64,000 nt of DNA from Actinobacteria bacterium IMCC26207 (lineage in GTDB: Bacteria; Actinomycetota; Acidimicrobiia; Acidimicrobiales; Microtrichaceae): positions 62,001 through 126,000 of the forward strand of contig LCZK01000010.1 in the NCBI GenBank assembly GCA_001025035.1. Direction: 5' to 3'. Shown one piece after another: positions 46,679 to 55,740 of this stretch. The notes beneath the pieces were generated by a model. It worked only from the letters and a program-made list of their open reading frames with translations, was not told the DNA's origin and searched no databases. The stretch's first letter is position 1. Every line of letters begins with the position of its first letter. A program made the position numbers and the translations under genes.

Positions 46679-46987
46679 TTAGGCTTTCTGCATCTCGGGG
46701 TTGTTCTTCGCTGCAACCCTTCGAGCCTTCACCACAGGGGTGGTGTCTGCTGGGCCGTGCGGCTCGCCAGCCTCGGCATAGCAAGGAGCGTGAAAGTGCT
46801 CTACTCGATCCCAGTTCTTGCCCTTGTACACGTTGCAGATGACCTGCTTTGGCCGGATCTTGGCCTGAAACTTGATGCGCTCCCCGCACAGGATGCATTC
46901 AACAATGCTTCCTGGTTCGATGTCGCGCTGCACTGCGCGGCTGTGAGTGGAGCATTTGGTGGGGGTGGCTGCGGTAGTCGTACTCAT
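46679..46987 (-). CDS. Small hypothetical zinc-binding-like protein
   Basis: 102 residues from ATG at 46987. A longer in-frame start at 47113 lies inside the ettA terminator hairpin and is rejected. The core has CILCGE, VICNVY and HFHAPCY: CxxC and HxxxC pairs consistent with a zinc-binding knuckle, and several basic residues, with a basic tail ending VVKARRVAAKNNPEMQKA. I recognise no named family; similar small proteins of this type occur in actinobacteria. DNA or RNA binding is possible but not shown. Confidence 0.65.
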   Translation of the reverse strand: MSTTTAATPTKCSTHSRAVQRDIEPGSIVECILCGERIKFQAKIRPKQVICNVYKGKNWDRVEHFHAPCYAEAGEPHGPADTTPVVKARRVAAKNNPEMQKA

Positions 46988-47080
46988 GCCCGTATGTATC
47001 GGTAGACGAGTGGGACGACCTGAATTTTTCTCCTGTGAATTGTTCCACAACGAGTGCCCACCACACGCAGGCTTCTGTCT

Positions 47081-47112
47081 TGCGCCTGACCCCCAATAGG
47101 GGGTCAGGCGCA
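47081..47112 (-). terminator. Strong terminator hairpin after ettA
   Basis: A perfect 14-bp inverted repeat (tgcgcctgaccccc / gggggtcaggcgca) with the loop aata lies 15 bases past the ettA stop. It is very GC-rich and not followed by a T-run on the minus strand. Confidence 0.8.
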
Positions 47113-47127
47113 TAACAGAGCGGGGCT

Positions 47128-48825
47128 CTAGCGGGTCAGTGGCTTGTACTTAATGCGATGTGGCTGAGCCGCATCAGCACCGAGTTCCTTCTTTCGCTGA
47201 GCCTCGTATTCGGTGAAGTTCCCTTCAAACCAACGAACCTGCGAGTCGCCCTCGAAAGCCAGCATGTGTGTAGCGATCCGATCCAAAAACCAACGATCGT
47301 GTGAGATCACAACAGCACAGCCAGGGAATGCAGCTAAGCCATCTTCGAGCGCACGAAGGGTGTCGATGTCCAGGTCGTTTGTAGGCTCATCGAGTAGGAG
47401 CACGTTGCCTGCAGTTCGCAGCAACTTGGCCAGGTGAACTCGGTTGCGCTCTCCACCGGAGAGTTGTCCGACCTTCTTTTGCTGGTCTGGACCCTTGAAC
47501 ATGAAGCTTGCGCAATAGACCCGTGAGTTCACCTCGCGGTTGCCCAACTTAATGAAATCCAGCCCGTCTGTGATCTCCTCATACAGGGTGTTGTCGTCAG
47601 TCAGAGAGTCGCGAGACTGATCCACATAGGACAGGTCCACGGTTGAGCCAACGATCAGGGTTCCGCTATCGGGGACGTCCTCAACGTGGCCACCCTCAAG
47701 GGCTTGAACAATCATGCGGAACAGCGTGGTTTTTCCAGCCCCGTTTGGACCGATCACTCCTACGATTCCTGATCGCGGCAGAGTGAACGTGAGTTCCTCG
47801 ATGAGGAGTCGATCCCCGTAACCCTTGCTGATGGACTCAGCCTCTACCACTTGATCCCCTAGGCGCGGGCCGGGCGGAATCGTGATCTCCATACTCCCGT
47901 CTTTGCTACGAGCAGCCTCGGCCTCGGCACGAAGCTCTTCATAGGCCTGAAGGCGTGCCTTTGACTTTGCTTGCCGAGCCTTTGGTGCCATGCGAACCCA
48001 CTCAAGCTCGCGCTCAAGATTCTTGCGCCTGCCATCGTTCTGCTTGTCTTCGAGAGCCAGACGCTCTTGCTTCTGCGCTAACCAACCTGAGTAGTTCCCC
48101 TCGAAGGGGTGGCCGCGGCCATGCTCGAGTTCAAGAATCCACTGAGCAACATTGTCGAGGAAGTAGCGATCGTGGGTAATGGCGACGACGGTGCCCTGAT
48201 AATCCTGAAGGTAGCGCTCGAGCCAAGCCACTGACTCGGCATCAAGATGGTTCGTTGGCTCATCAAGCAACAGCAAGTCAGGCTGCGCCAGGAGCAGGCG
48301 GCACAGAGCTACCCTTCGCCGCTCGCCTCCCGAGAGCTTTGTGACATCTGCATCGTGTGGGGGAGTGCGAAGCGCATCCATTGCAATGTCGATTGTTCGC
48401 TGCAGGTCCCAGGCGCCGGCCGCTTCGATCTTCGCCTCAAGGTCTGCCTGCTGGGCTCCGAGCTTTTCGTAGTCAGCCTCGGGGTCACTCCACTTTGCCA
48501 TGAGTGCGTCGTAGGAAGTCAGGAGGGCAGCGACTTCGGCCACGCCGTCCATGATGTTGCCGATCACGTCCTTATCGGGATCCAGCTGCGGTTCCTGTTC
48601 AAGCATCCCCACGGTGAACCCAGGGGTGAGTCGCGCCTCGCCGTTGAACTGGTCATCGACTCCGGCCATGATCTTTAACAAGGTGGACTTGCCCGACCCG
48701 TTCGAGCCGATCACACCGATTTTTGCGCCCGGGTAAAAGCTGAGCGTGATGTCTTTGAGAACCTCGCGGTCAGGTGGAATGAACTTGGTCACGCGATGCA
48801 TGGTGAAGATGAACTGTGCACTCAT
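47128..48825 (-). CDS. ettA: Energy-dependent translational throttle protein EttA (ABC-F)
   Basis: The 565-residue ABC-F ATPase starts at ATG 48825 (MSAQFIFTMHRVTK); the in-frame 48879 start adds 18 unlike residues. Two ATP-binding cassettes are complete: IGSNGSGKSTLL with KLSGGERRRVALCRLLL and LLLLDEPTNHLD, then IGPNGAGKTTLF with QLSGGERNRVHLAKLL and LLLDEPTNDLD. The arm and linker (QNDGRRKNLERELEWVRMAPKARQAKSKARLQAYEEL) match EttA, which binds the ribosomal E site and gates entry into elongation according to ADP/ATP ratio. It has its own strong terminator. Confidence 0.95.
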   Translation of the reverse strand: MSAQFIFTMHRVTKFIPPDREVLKDITLSFYPGAKIGVIGSNGSGKSTLLKIMAGVDDQFNGEARLTPGFTVGMLEQEPQLDPDKDVIGNIMDGVAEVAALLTSYDALMAKWSDPEADYEKLGAQQADLEAKIEAAGAWDLQRTIDIAMDALRTPPHDADVTKLSGGERRRVALCRLLLAQPDLLLLDEPTNHLDAESVAWLERYLQDYQGTVVAITHDRYFLDNVAQWILELEHGRGHPFEGNYSGWLAQKQERLALEDKQNDGRRKNLERELEWVRMAPKARQAKSKARLQAYEELRAEAEAARSKDGSMEITIPPGPRLGDQVVEAESISKGYGDRLLIEELTFTLPRSGIVGVIGPNGAGKTTLFRMIVQALEGGHVEDVPDSGTLIVGSTVDLSYVDQSRDSLTDDNTLYEEITDGLDFIKLGNREVNSRVYCASFMFKGPDQQKKVGQLSGGERNRVHLAKLLRTAGNVLLLDEPTNDLDIDTLRALEDGLAAFPGCAVVISHDRWFLDRIATHMLAFEGDSQVRWFEGNFTEYEAQRKKELGADAAQPHRIKYKPLTR

Positions 48826-48892
48826 GGCATCGCAGAGTACTTGGAGTCGGCAGACTCGCTCGCACTGAGGTAATCCCATAGCCGTAGACGCA

Positions 48893-48922
48893 AGAACGGC
48901 CCGGATTTCTCCGGACCGTTCT
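48893..48922 (-). terminator. Terminator hairpin after the NYN-S1 gene
   Basis: A 12-bp stem with a G-U pair on the minus strand (agaacggtccgg / ccgggccgttct) and a six-base loop lies about 30 bases beyond the stop of the NYN-S1-tail gene and before ettA. Confidence 0.6.
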
Positions 48923-48953
48923 GGTAATCAACTTCTGAGGCCTGATGGCCAAA

Positions 48954-50348
48954 TTAGCGCTTACGTGCTGGCGCCTTCTTGGCTGGTGCCTTGCGTGCTG
49001 GTGCCTTCTTAGCTGGAGCCTTCTTGGCTGGAGCCTTCTTAGCTGGTGCCTTACGTGCTGGCGCCTTCTTAGCTGGTGCCTTACGTGCTGGCGCCTTCTT
49101 GGCTGGTGCCTTGCGTGCTGGCGCCTTCTTGGCTGGTGCCTTGCGTGCTGGCGCCTTCTTGGCTGGTGCCTTGCGTGCTGGCGCCTTCTTGGCTGGTGCC
49201 TTGCGTGCTGGCGCCTTCTTAGCTGGCGCCTTCTTAGCTGGCGCCTTCTTGGCTGGTGCCTTCTTGGCTGGTGCTTTCTTAGCTGCTTTCTTCACTGCCA
49301 CTTTTGCCTCCTCGGCCGGCTCCTTGGGGAGCAATGGTTGTTTAGTGCTGCCCTTGGAACGGCCTCGTGAACCCGTAGATTCCTGAGACTGCTTCGGGGA
49401 CTGCGATCCGACTTCGAGTTGTTCGAAGTCGGCAAGTGCAAGGTCGATACCACGTCGTGGCGTATCGAATCCCTGCACGATAAAAGAGCGAACCTCCCCC
49501 ATGGCCAAAATCTCTTTGGCACTTCGGGGGGCCGGTTCGCCCATTGATTTGAGTGAGATATAACAACGAGCGCCATCTACATCTAGGTAGGCGCCGTGTG
49601 ATGAGAAGTCGGTAACCGTTGCATTGACGGTTGCGCCGAGTTGGTGAGCAGTGACAAATGCAAGAAAACTGCCGGGGGTGTTAATCGGAGTTGCTGACTT
49701 GTTGCGAGATCGCGAGGCTGGGCTCGTCTGAGGCGCTGAGGCGGCCGCATCTTTAGCTGTGGCACGAGCTGAAGCTGCCTTCTTCAGCGAAGGCTTCGGT
49801 GAGTCGGTCTGTTTTGTTCTGCCCTGAGCAGGTGCGGAAGGGGCTCGCTTAGCAGCCGGAGACCTAGTGGGGGATGCGGGGGGCGAGTCGTCTCGCTTTT
49901 TCTCTCGCACTGCTCGACGGCTTACTGGGCCTCGAACGGGAACTCGAGGAACGAAAACCCATCCAACTCCAGGAACTGGTTTGCCGCCCCACAGCCGCCC
50001 ATCTGAAAACAGCCACTCATATGTTGCGTGGAACTCTTGGAATGAATCGTTCGAGAGAATTGTTGCACCGGAGCGCTCCGCGATCTGAAGAACGAAGGCG
50101 TCTCCGCGCCCGACTGCACCAGCCGGAGGAGTCAGCAGTTCTCCTGCGAGCACGCCCTCTTCGTAAATCTCTTTTTCGGATACATCAATGCGATGAGCAA
50201 ACGTTGCGTCGACGACTACGACCACATTGTCGAAACTGTGCTCACTCGTAAAATCGCGAACAGCCTGATCGAGTTGCGCGAGTGAAGGCGCAGTGCGTCC
50301 TTCGGTTGCGATGTTCGAGCCATCTACGACTAGGTGTGTGTTTGCCAT
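48954..50348 (-). CDS. NYN/PIN-like ribonuclease with S1-type domain and histone-H1-like tail
   Basis: The 464-residue protein has an unusual architecture. Residues 1-135 resemble the Zc3h12a/NYN PIN-like ribonuclease domain: VVDGSNIA with Asp9 and Asn11, VVVVDATF, GDAFVLQIAERSGATILSND with Asp83 and Asp101. A Ser/Ala/Pro/Lys linker (140-225) leads to an S1/OB-like RNA-binding region (235-310: GATVNATVTDFSSHGAYLDVD). The C-terminal 110 residues are a histone-H1-like array of PAKKA and PARKA units, strongly basic. It should bind RNA or DNA nonspecifically through the tail and cut RNA; this combination is inferred, not known to me. It diverges from the HAD gene. Confidence 0.82.
   Translation of the reverse strand: MANTHLVVDGSNIATEGRTAPSLAQLDQAVRDFTSEHSFDNVVVVVDATFAHRIDVSEKEIYEEGVLAGELLTPPAGAVGRGDAFVLQIAERSGATILSNDSFQEFHATYEWLFSDGRLWGGKPVPGVGWVFVPRVPVRGPVSRRAVREKKRDDSPPASPTRSPAAKRAPSAPAQGRTKQTDSPKPSLKKAASARATAKDAAASAPQTSPASRSRNKSATPINTPGSFLAFVTAHQLGATVNATVTDFSSHGAYLDVDGARCYISLKSMGEPAPRSAKEILAMGEVRSFIVQGFDTPRRGIDLALADFEQLEVGSQSPKQSQESTGSRGRSKGSTKQPLLPKEPAEEAKVAVKKAAKKAPAKKAPAKKAPAKKAPAKKAPARKAPAKKAPARKAPAKKAPARKAPAKKAPARKAPAKKAPARKAPAKKAPARKAPAKKAPAKKAPAKKAPARKAPAKKAPARKR
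48960..49287. repeat. Coding tandem repeat of the H1-like tail
   Basis: Near-exact repeats of 15 and 30 bases (gctggcgccttcttggctggtgccttgcgt on the + strand) encode the PAKKA/PARKA array on the minus strand. About seven 30-bp units are followed by more varied 15-bp units. All six frames stay open, which makes spurious reading frames. Confidence 0.9.
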
Positions 50349-50460
50349 CCCGAGTCATTAGTGAACCAGAGTTTGCGATCAAAACCGCGCAATTCTTCAA
50401 GGTTGTTCAAGCGAATGTTTTTTCCGTTTGACTATGAACGGTTCGGCTGTTTTCGACATG

Positions 50461-50475
50461 TACCCCTAGGGGGTA
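50461..50475. promoter_or_regulatory. Palindrome resembling a CsoR-type metal-repressor operator
   Basis: The 15 bases tacccctagggggta fit the pattern TACCC-N5-GGGTA that binds CsoR-family copper or metal repressors, and cccctagggg is a perfect palindrome. It lies between the divergent NYN-S1 gene and the HAD gene, 23 bases before the latter's start codon. No copper gene is adjacent, so the match could be chance. Confidence 0.35.
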
Positions 50476-50497
50476 TTGACCTTCTAGTCTTCTAAAG

Positions 50498-51130
50498 ATG
50501 TACGACGCGGTGTTTTTTGATTTTGGTGGCGTGATTTTGTCGAGCCCCTTCGAAGCATTCGAGGCCTATGAGACGCGAAGCAATCTTCCACTCGGAACGT
50601 TGCGAGCAATCAACTCGCATAACCCAAACTCGAATGCCTGGGCTCGGCTCGAGCGCGGCGAGGTCTCTGTCGAAGAGTTCGTCCACGTCTTCCAGACTGA
50701 GGCACTTGAACTTGGCCATGAGGTCGATGGGATACAAGTGCTGGGGTGCCTAAGTGGTGAGATTCGCCCAGCGATGGTCGAAGCCGTGCGACGCTGCCAG
50801 CAGAAGATGGGCACCGCACTCCTGACGAACAACTTTGTCGCAGCAAGCCCACATTGGTCTTCTGGGGGGAGTTTCGCGGCGCTCCTGCCCTTATTCGACG
50901 TGGTTATTGAGTCCTCAACGGCAGGTTGCCGAAAGCCCGAACGGCGGTTCTATGAGATTGCACTGCAGCAGATGCAGGTTGAGGCGAGTCGTGTGGTCTT
51001 CCTTGATGACTTAGGGATCAATCTGAAGCCAGCACGCGAACTCGGCATGTGGACAATCAAAGTTGAGGATCCAGATGTTGCATTGCAGGAACTCGAAGAC
51101 CTGCTCGGAATCGATCTCGGTAGGGGCTGA
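50498..51130 (+). CDS. HAD-superfamily hydrolase (subclass IA-like)
   Basis: The 210-residue protein has the HAD nucleophile region VFFDFGGVIL with Asp8; the second acidic residue of the usual DxD is Gly, as in the epoxide-hydrolase-N / ACAD10-like HAD subgroup. Later motifs are ALLTNNF (motif II Thr/Ser position), GCRKPERRFYEIALQ (motif III Lys) and VVFLDDLGINLKPARELGM (motif IV). It is probably a small-molecule phosphatase or related hydrolase. It is divergent from the NYN-S1 gene and ends 20 bases before the kgd stop. Confidence 0.88.
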   Translation: MYDAVFFDFGGVILSSPFEAFEAYETRSNLPLGTLRAINSHNPNSNAWARLERGEVSVEEFVHVFQTEALELGHEVDGIQVLGCLSGEIRPAMVEAVRRCQQKMGTALLTNNFVAASPHWSSGGSFAALLPLFDVVIESSTAGCRKPERRFYEIALQQMQVEASRVVFLDDLGINLKPARELGMWTIKVEDPDVALQELEDLLGIDLGRG

Positions 51131-51150
51131 TCGGCAGATCTCACCAAGCC

Positions 51151-54100
51151 CTAGTGGAATCGGCGGCCGTTGGCTTTTGGTGGGAGGGGCGCAAAGGCAG
51201 CGTTCAGAATCATGTCCTGTTCCTGCTCATGAATAGCATGACTTCCTGTAGCTGGGCTGCCCTCGTCTGCTCGGCTCACCCGGCGAATTTCAAAGCGGTC
51301 ACCAAGTGCCTCGTACAAGTGGCCCTTCACAAAATTCCAGGGTCCCATGTTCTCGGGTTCTTCCTGAAGCCACACAATCTCAGTTGCGTTCGGGAATCGT
51401 TCGAGTTCTTTTGCGACTGCTTCGTACGGCCACGGGTACAACTGCTCCACTCGCGCTACGGCGGTGTGGACTCCAAGTTCGTCTCGGCGTGTGATGGCCT
51501 CTTGGCCGACTTTGCCTGATGCAAGGACCAGGCGTGTCACCGAAGCGGCATCAAGGTCGGCAGAGGAGTCGCCGAGCAACTCTTCAAAAGTTCCGTGCGT
51601 CAGCGCGCCGACCGAGGAGCGCCAACGCTTATCGCGAAGGCCTGACTTTGGCGTCGTGATGATCAGTGGCTTGCGCACCGTGCGCTTCACCTGACGACGG
51701 AGCAGGTGGAAATACTGCGCAGCAGTGGTTGGTTGACAAACCTGGATGTTGTCTTCGGCGCAGAGAGTTAAGAAGCGCTCGATTCGACTCGAAGAGTGCT
51801 CTGGCCCTTGGCCCTCATAACCGTGAGGCAGAAGCATGACCAGACCAGAGGTCTGTCCCCATTTATCTTCTGCGGCGACAATGTACTGATCGATGATGAT
51901 TTGAGCACCGTTGGCAAAATCTCCGAACTGTGCCTCCCACATCACGAGTGCATCGGGGTTCTGGACGGTGTAGCCGTATTCGAACCCCAGAGCCGCGTAC
52001 TCGCTCAATAGTGAGTCATAGATCCACAACTGTGTATGCGGAGGGTTGGCCAGTTGGGCAAGGGGCGTGAACTCGGCACCAGTCTCGTGGCAGAACAGTG
52101 TTGAGTGTCGATTCGAAAATGTTCCCCTGCGCGAATCCTGGCCAGCGAGTCGAACCGAGGTGCCCTCATTGAGCAGGGTTCCAAAGGCCAAGGATTCAGC
52201 TAAGGCCCAATCAACTTGGCCTGCCTGCAACATTGCGTCGCGTGCAGCAAACTGCTTGGCGAGCTTTGTGTGCACAAAAAACTCTGGTGGCGCTGTACTG
52301 AGGACGGTGTAGACCGCCTCGAGTTCCTCTGCTGTTGCTGCAGTGGCGGCATGCGGCAACACACCCTTGTTTGGCGGATGCGGCGAGGCAAGGTACTCCT
52401 CCTCGGGTGCGCTCTGGCGAGTCTCATCAAGAGCAGTCTGCAAGCGGCCTTGAAAATCGGCCAAAGCTTGTTCGGCTTCTTCGAGTGTGAAGTCACCGCG
52501 TCGCACGAGAGTCTCGACATAACGCATACGCACGTTGCGAAGATTGCTGATGGTGCGATACATCAGTGGCTGCGTATAGCTGGGATCGTCGCCCTCATTG
52601 TGGCCGTGACGGCGATAACACACCATGTCGATCACCACGTCTTTATGGAACCGCTGACGGTACGCAAAGGCGAGTCGTGCCACTCGCACACATGCCTCTG
52701 GGTCATCACCATTGACGTGAATGATGGGAGCCTGAACGGCTTTCGCAATATCGGTGCAGTACTCGGATGAACGTGCAGACTCGGGAGGAGTCGTGAATCC
52801 GAGCTGGTTGTTGACAATCACGTGGATGGTGCCGCCAACGCGGTAGCCCTTGATGAGCGACAAGTTGAGTGTCTCGGCAACCACACCCTGACCAGCAAAT
52901 GCAGCATCACCGTGCATCAGGATGGGCAATACCGGAAAGCGTCGCTCGCGATCATGGGGAATTGCGTCCATGCGGGCGCGTGTCATTCCTTCAACGACCG
53001 GGTTCACAGCTTCAAGGTGAGATGGATTGGCTGCGAGCCCAACTGGCAGTTCTACGCCTGAACGAGCGACGAAGGTTCCCTCGGCGCCAAGGTGGTACTT
53101 CACATCACCGGAACCCTGAATCGATGCAGGGTCTACGTAGCCTTCGAACTCGCGGAATAACTGTGAGTAGGACTTTCCAACGATATTGGCTAAGACGTTT
53201 AGGCGGCCGCGGTGCGACATGCCGAGCACTGCAGAGTCCAAGCCCTGATCTGCGGCTTCTTCTAACAGCGCATCCAAAATCGGAATCAGCGACTCGGCTC
53301 CTTCAAGGCCAAATCGTTTCTGGCCCAAGTACTTCGTAGCCAGAAACTTCTCGAGTGCTTCTGCGGCGTTGAGTCGTCCCAGGATATGACGCTGATCATC
53401 TACGGGAAGCTTGGTGGGTGCACCCTCAACCTGTTCTTGGATCCAACGCTTCTCTGCAGGCTCTTGGATGTGCATGAACTCGATACCTACCGTGCGGCAG
53501 TAGGCATCTCGCAGCACATGCAATAAGTCCCCAAGGGACCGTTTCCGAATTCCCCCTACTGGCGCGTAGATCCCAACATCTCCACCGGTCAGGAACTCAC
53601 GGTCGAGATCCCAAATGGTCAGGCCGTAGGTTGCTGGATCAAGCTCGGCGTGCATCTCTGGCAGCTTGGCCGAAAGCGGATCAAGGTCCGCAATGAGGTG
53701 CCCGCGAACGCGATGCATGTTGATCAGAGTTGAGACCTGCATCTGCTTTTCTATTTGCGAGGATTCATGGTCGGCGGGGTTTACATCTTGGCGCCAGCGC
53801 ACTGCCTCATAGGGAACACCCACTGAGCGAAAGATCTCTTCATAAAAATCATCTCCGCCCAGGAGGAGATCATGAATCTTCTTGAGCATCATCCCGGACT
53901 CTGCGCCCTGAATAATTCGATGGTCATAGGTAGAGGAAAGCGTGATGACTTTGGAGATCCCCAACTCAGCAATGGTGTGTGGGTCTGCGCCGGCGAACCC
54001 GGTCGGGTAGTCCAGTGAGCCTGCACCAACGATGGTTCCCTGTCCGGGCATGAGCCGCGGCACCGAACGCTCAGTCCCGATTGTGCCTGGATTCGTCAGA

Positions 54101-54879
54101 GTGACCGTGACTCCCGCAAAATCTTCAACCGTCAGCTTGTTGGTCTTCGCCTTGCGGATGAGGTCGTCGTAGACAGCCGTGAACTGCGCAAAGTCCATCT
54201 CGTTGGCATTTCGGATACACGGCACCACGAGGGAGCGAGAACCATCGCGCTTTTCCATGTCGATGGCGATACCCAAGCTGACCTGAGCGTTGCGAATGAT
54301 CCGGGGCTCGCCCTCTGGGCCTTCAAGGTAGGCAGCGTTCATCTGAGGAAGATGATCGGCAATGGCGCGAACCAGTGCGTAGCCAATTAGGTGTGTGAAG
54401 CTGACCTTGCCGCCACGGGTACGACCGAGGTAGCCGTTAATGACACTGCGGTTCACTTCCAGAAGTTTTGCTGGAACCTCTCGATAAGAAGTTGCGGTGG
54501 GTACTCCAAGGCTGGCCTGCATGTTGGTGACAATGCGTGCCCCAACTCCCCGAATGGGGTCCCCAAGCAGTTCTTCCGGTGGCTCTGGCGCTGATGGAGT
54601 TTGCGGAACTGGCGAATTCGCAGCTGCAACTGCTGCCGGATCTGACCCCGCTGCTACAGGTGAAGCCGCAGCTGGGACTGCCTGAGCAGCGGCGCTAGCA
54701 CCTTGGGGTGCAGCCTGTTTTACGGGTTGGCTTGGTGGCAGATTCTGGGGGCGATAGCCCTGAAAGAAGTCTCGCCAGGTCTCGGCTACCGAGTTGGGAT
54801 CTTCGAGGAACTGTGCATGCATCTCTTCAACCAACCATGCGTTGGGTCCAAGAGGGTCAGGGGAATGATTTTCGGCCAC
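51151..54879 (-). CDS. kgd: Multifunctional 2-oxoglutarate metabolism enzyme Kgd (E2-E1 fusion)
   Basis: The 1242-residue protein has the order seen in mycobacterial Kgd: an N-terminal segment (1-42, DPLGPNAWLVEEMHAQFLED), an Ala/Pro linker (45-100), an E2 acyltransferase domain (about 105-340, STYDHRIIQGAESG with His320) and a long thiamine-diphosphate E1 domain (GMSHRGRLNVLANIVGKS). It acts as 2-oxoglutarate dehydrogenase or decarboxylase at the TCA branch point. A lipoyl domain is absent, as usual for this type, so a separate lipoyl E2 is needed for the dehydrogenase activity. Divergent from xthA. Confidence 0.95.
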   Translation of the reverse strand: MAENHSPDPLGPNAWLVEEMHAQFLEDPNSVAETWRDFFQGYRPQNLPPSQPVKQAAPQGASAAAQAVPAAASPVAAGSDPAAVAAANSPVPQTPSAPEPPEELLGDPIRGVGARIVTNMQASLGVPTATSYREVPAKLLEVNRSVINGYLGRTRGGKVSFTHLIGYALVRAIADHLPQMNAAYLEGPEGEPRIIRNAQVSLGIAIDMEKRDGSRSLVVPCIRNANEMDFAQFTAVYDDLIRKAKTNKLTVEDFAGVTVTLTNPGTIGTERSVPRLMPGQGTIVGAGSLDYPTGFAGADPHTIAELGISKVITLSSTYDHRIIQGAESGMMLKKIHDLLLGGDDFYEEIFRSVGVPYEAVRWRQDVNPADHESSQIEKQMQVSTLINMHRVRGHLIADLDPLSAKLPEMHAELDPATYGLTIWDLDREFLTGGDVGIYAPVGGIRKRSLGDLLHVLRDAYCRTVGIEFMHIQEPAEKRWIQEQVEGAPTKLPVDDQRHILGRLNAAEALEKFLATKYLGQKRFGLEGAESLIPILDALLEEAADQGLDSAVLGMSHRGRLNVLANIVGKSYSQLFREFEGYVDPASIQGSGDVKYHLGAEGTFVARSGVELPVGLAANPSHLEAVNPVVEGMTRARMDAIPHDRERRFPVLPILMHGDAAFAGQGVVAETLNLSLIKGYRVGGTIHVIVNNQLGFTTPPESARSSEYCTDIAKAVQAPIIHVNGDDPEACVRVARLAFAYRQRFHKDVVIDMVCYRRHGHNEGDDPSYTQPLMYRTISNLRNVRMRYVETLVRRGDFTLEEAEQALADFQGRLQTALDETRQSAPEEEYLASPHPPNKGVLPHAATAATAEELEAVYTVLSTAPPEFFVHTKLAKQFAARDAMLQAGQVDWALAESLAFGTLLNEGTSVRLAGQDSRRGTFSNRHSTLFCHETGAEFTPLAQLANPPHTQLWIYDSLLSEYAALGFEYGYTVQNPDALVMWEAQFGDFANGAQIIIDQYIVAAEDKWGQTSGLVMLLPHGYEGQGPEHSSSRIERFLTLCAEDNIQVCQPTTAAQYFHLLRRQVKRTVRKPLIITTPKSGLRDKRWRSSVGALTHGTFEELLGDSSADLDAASVTRLVLASGKVGQEAITRRDELGVHTAVARVEQLYPWPYEAVAKELERFPNATEIVWLQEEPENMGPWNFVKGHLYEALGDRFEIRRVSRADEGSPATGSHAIHEQEQDMILNAAFAPLPPKANGRRFH

Positions 54880-54966
54880 GATCCTGAGACTACCGGTAGC
54901 TCACAGGTCTGATGTGCCGCTAGCGCGAGTGCGGCCCATGGACACCTGAACGCATAGATTGGGAGT

Positions 54967-55740
54967 GTGCTTGTCGCAACATGGAATGTGAACTCACTCA
55001 ATGCCCGAATGGAGCGCGTCTCCGAATGGCTCAGCGAGGTTCAACCCGATGTGCTGTGCATGCAAGAGACAAAGATGACGGACGAACAGTTTCCGTCATT
55101 GGATTTCTTGCAGCTCGGCTACGAGAGTGTCCACTTTGGTCAGGGCCGCTGGAATGGGGTCGCCATACTGTCAAAAGTTGGTCTGACAGACCCGTTGTTT
55201 GGGTTTGCTGATGGCCGCGAACCAGATGTGGATGCTCGCATTGTGTGGGCTACCTGCGGCGGGGTGCGGATTTGTTCGGTCTATGTGCCCAACGGGCGAG
55301 AGCTAACCAATGATCACTACACCTACAAGCTGGATTGGTTTGGGCGGCTTCGAGCGCATCTAGATGCGAACCATTCCCCCGACGAGAAGCTGGTCATTCT
55401 GGGTGACTTCAACGTTGCGCCCACTGACATCGATGTCTGGAGCCCAGCTGCCTTTGAGGGCGGAACTCATGTCAGCCAGCCTGAACGTGACGCCCTGCAG
55501 CGACTCAAGGACTGGGGCCTTGTGGACACGCTTCGCGAGCGCTACCCGCAAGACCAGATCTATTCGTTCTGGGATTACCGCAACGGCGACTTTCATAAAC
55601 GCCGTGGTGTGCGAATCGACTTTTTGTTATCCACTCCTGCTCTTGCTGAGCATTGTTCTGCAGACCTCATCGATCGAAATGCTCGCAAGGGGACCAAACC
55701 CTCTGACCATGCTCCGGTCATGGGAGTCTTTGACCTATGA
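54967..55740 (+). CDS. xthA: Exodeoxyribonuclease III (AP endonuclease)
   Basis: The 257-residue protein has the ExoIII/EEP metal-site motifs: ATWNVNSLNAR with Asn, QETKMTDEQFP with the catalytic glutamate, YVPNGREL, LGDFNVAP, and C-terminal SDHAPVMGVFDL. It cuts DNA at abasic sites and degrades 3' ends in base-excision repair. The start is GTG. The stop overlaps the thioesterase gene by four bases (ATGA), so the two are coupled, though functions seem unrelated. Confidence 0.93.
   Translation: MLVATWNVNSLNARMERVSEWLSEVQPDVLCMQETKMTDEQFPSLDFLQLGYESVHFGQGRWNGVAILSKVGLTDPLFGFADGREPDVDARIVWATCGGVRICSVYVPNGRELTNDHYTYKLDWFGRLRAHLDANHSPDEKLVILGDFNVAPTDIDVWSPAAFEGGTHVSQPERDALQRLKDWGLVDTLRERYPQDQIYSFWDYRNGDFHKRRGVRIDFLLSTPALAEHCSADLIDRNARKGTKPSDHAPVMGVFDL

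Noticed and set aside
46987..47113. Longer start for the small zinc-like protein
   Set aside because: It would begin inside the perfect terminator hairpin of ettA.
48960..49290. CRISPR-like array of 30-bp repeats
   Set aside because: There are no unique spacers; the repeats are contiguous and coding.
48945..49386. Long Cys/Trp- or Ala/Phe-rich reading frames on the + strand opposite the H1-like tail
   Set aside because: They come from a repeat whose length is a multiple of three, so all frames stay open. The minus-strand protein has a coherent domain order and start.
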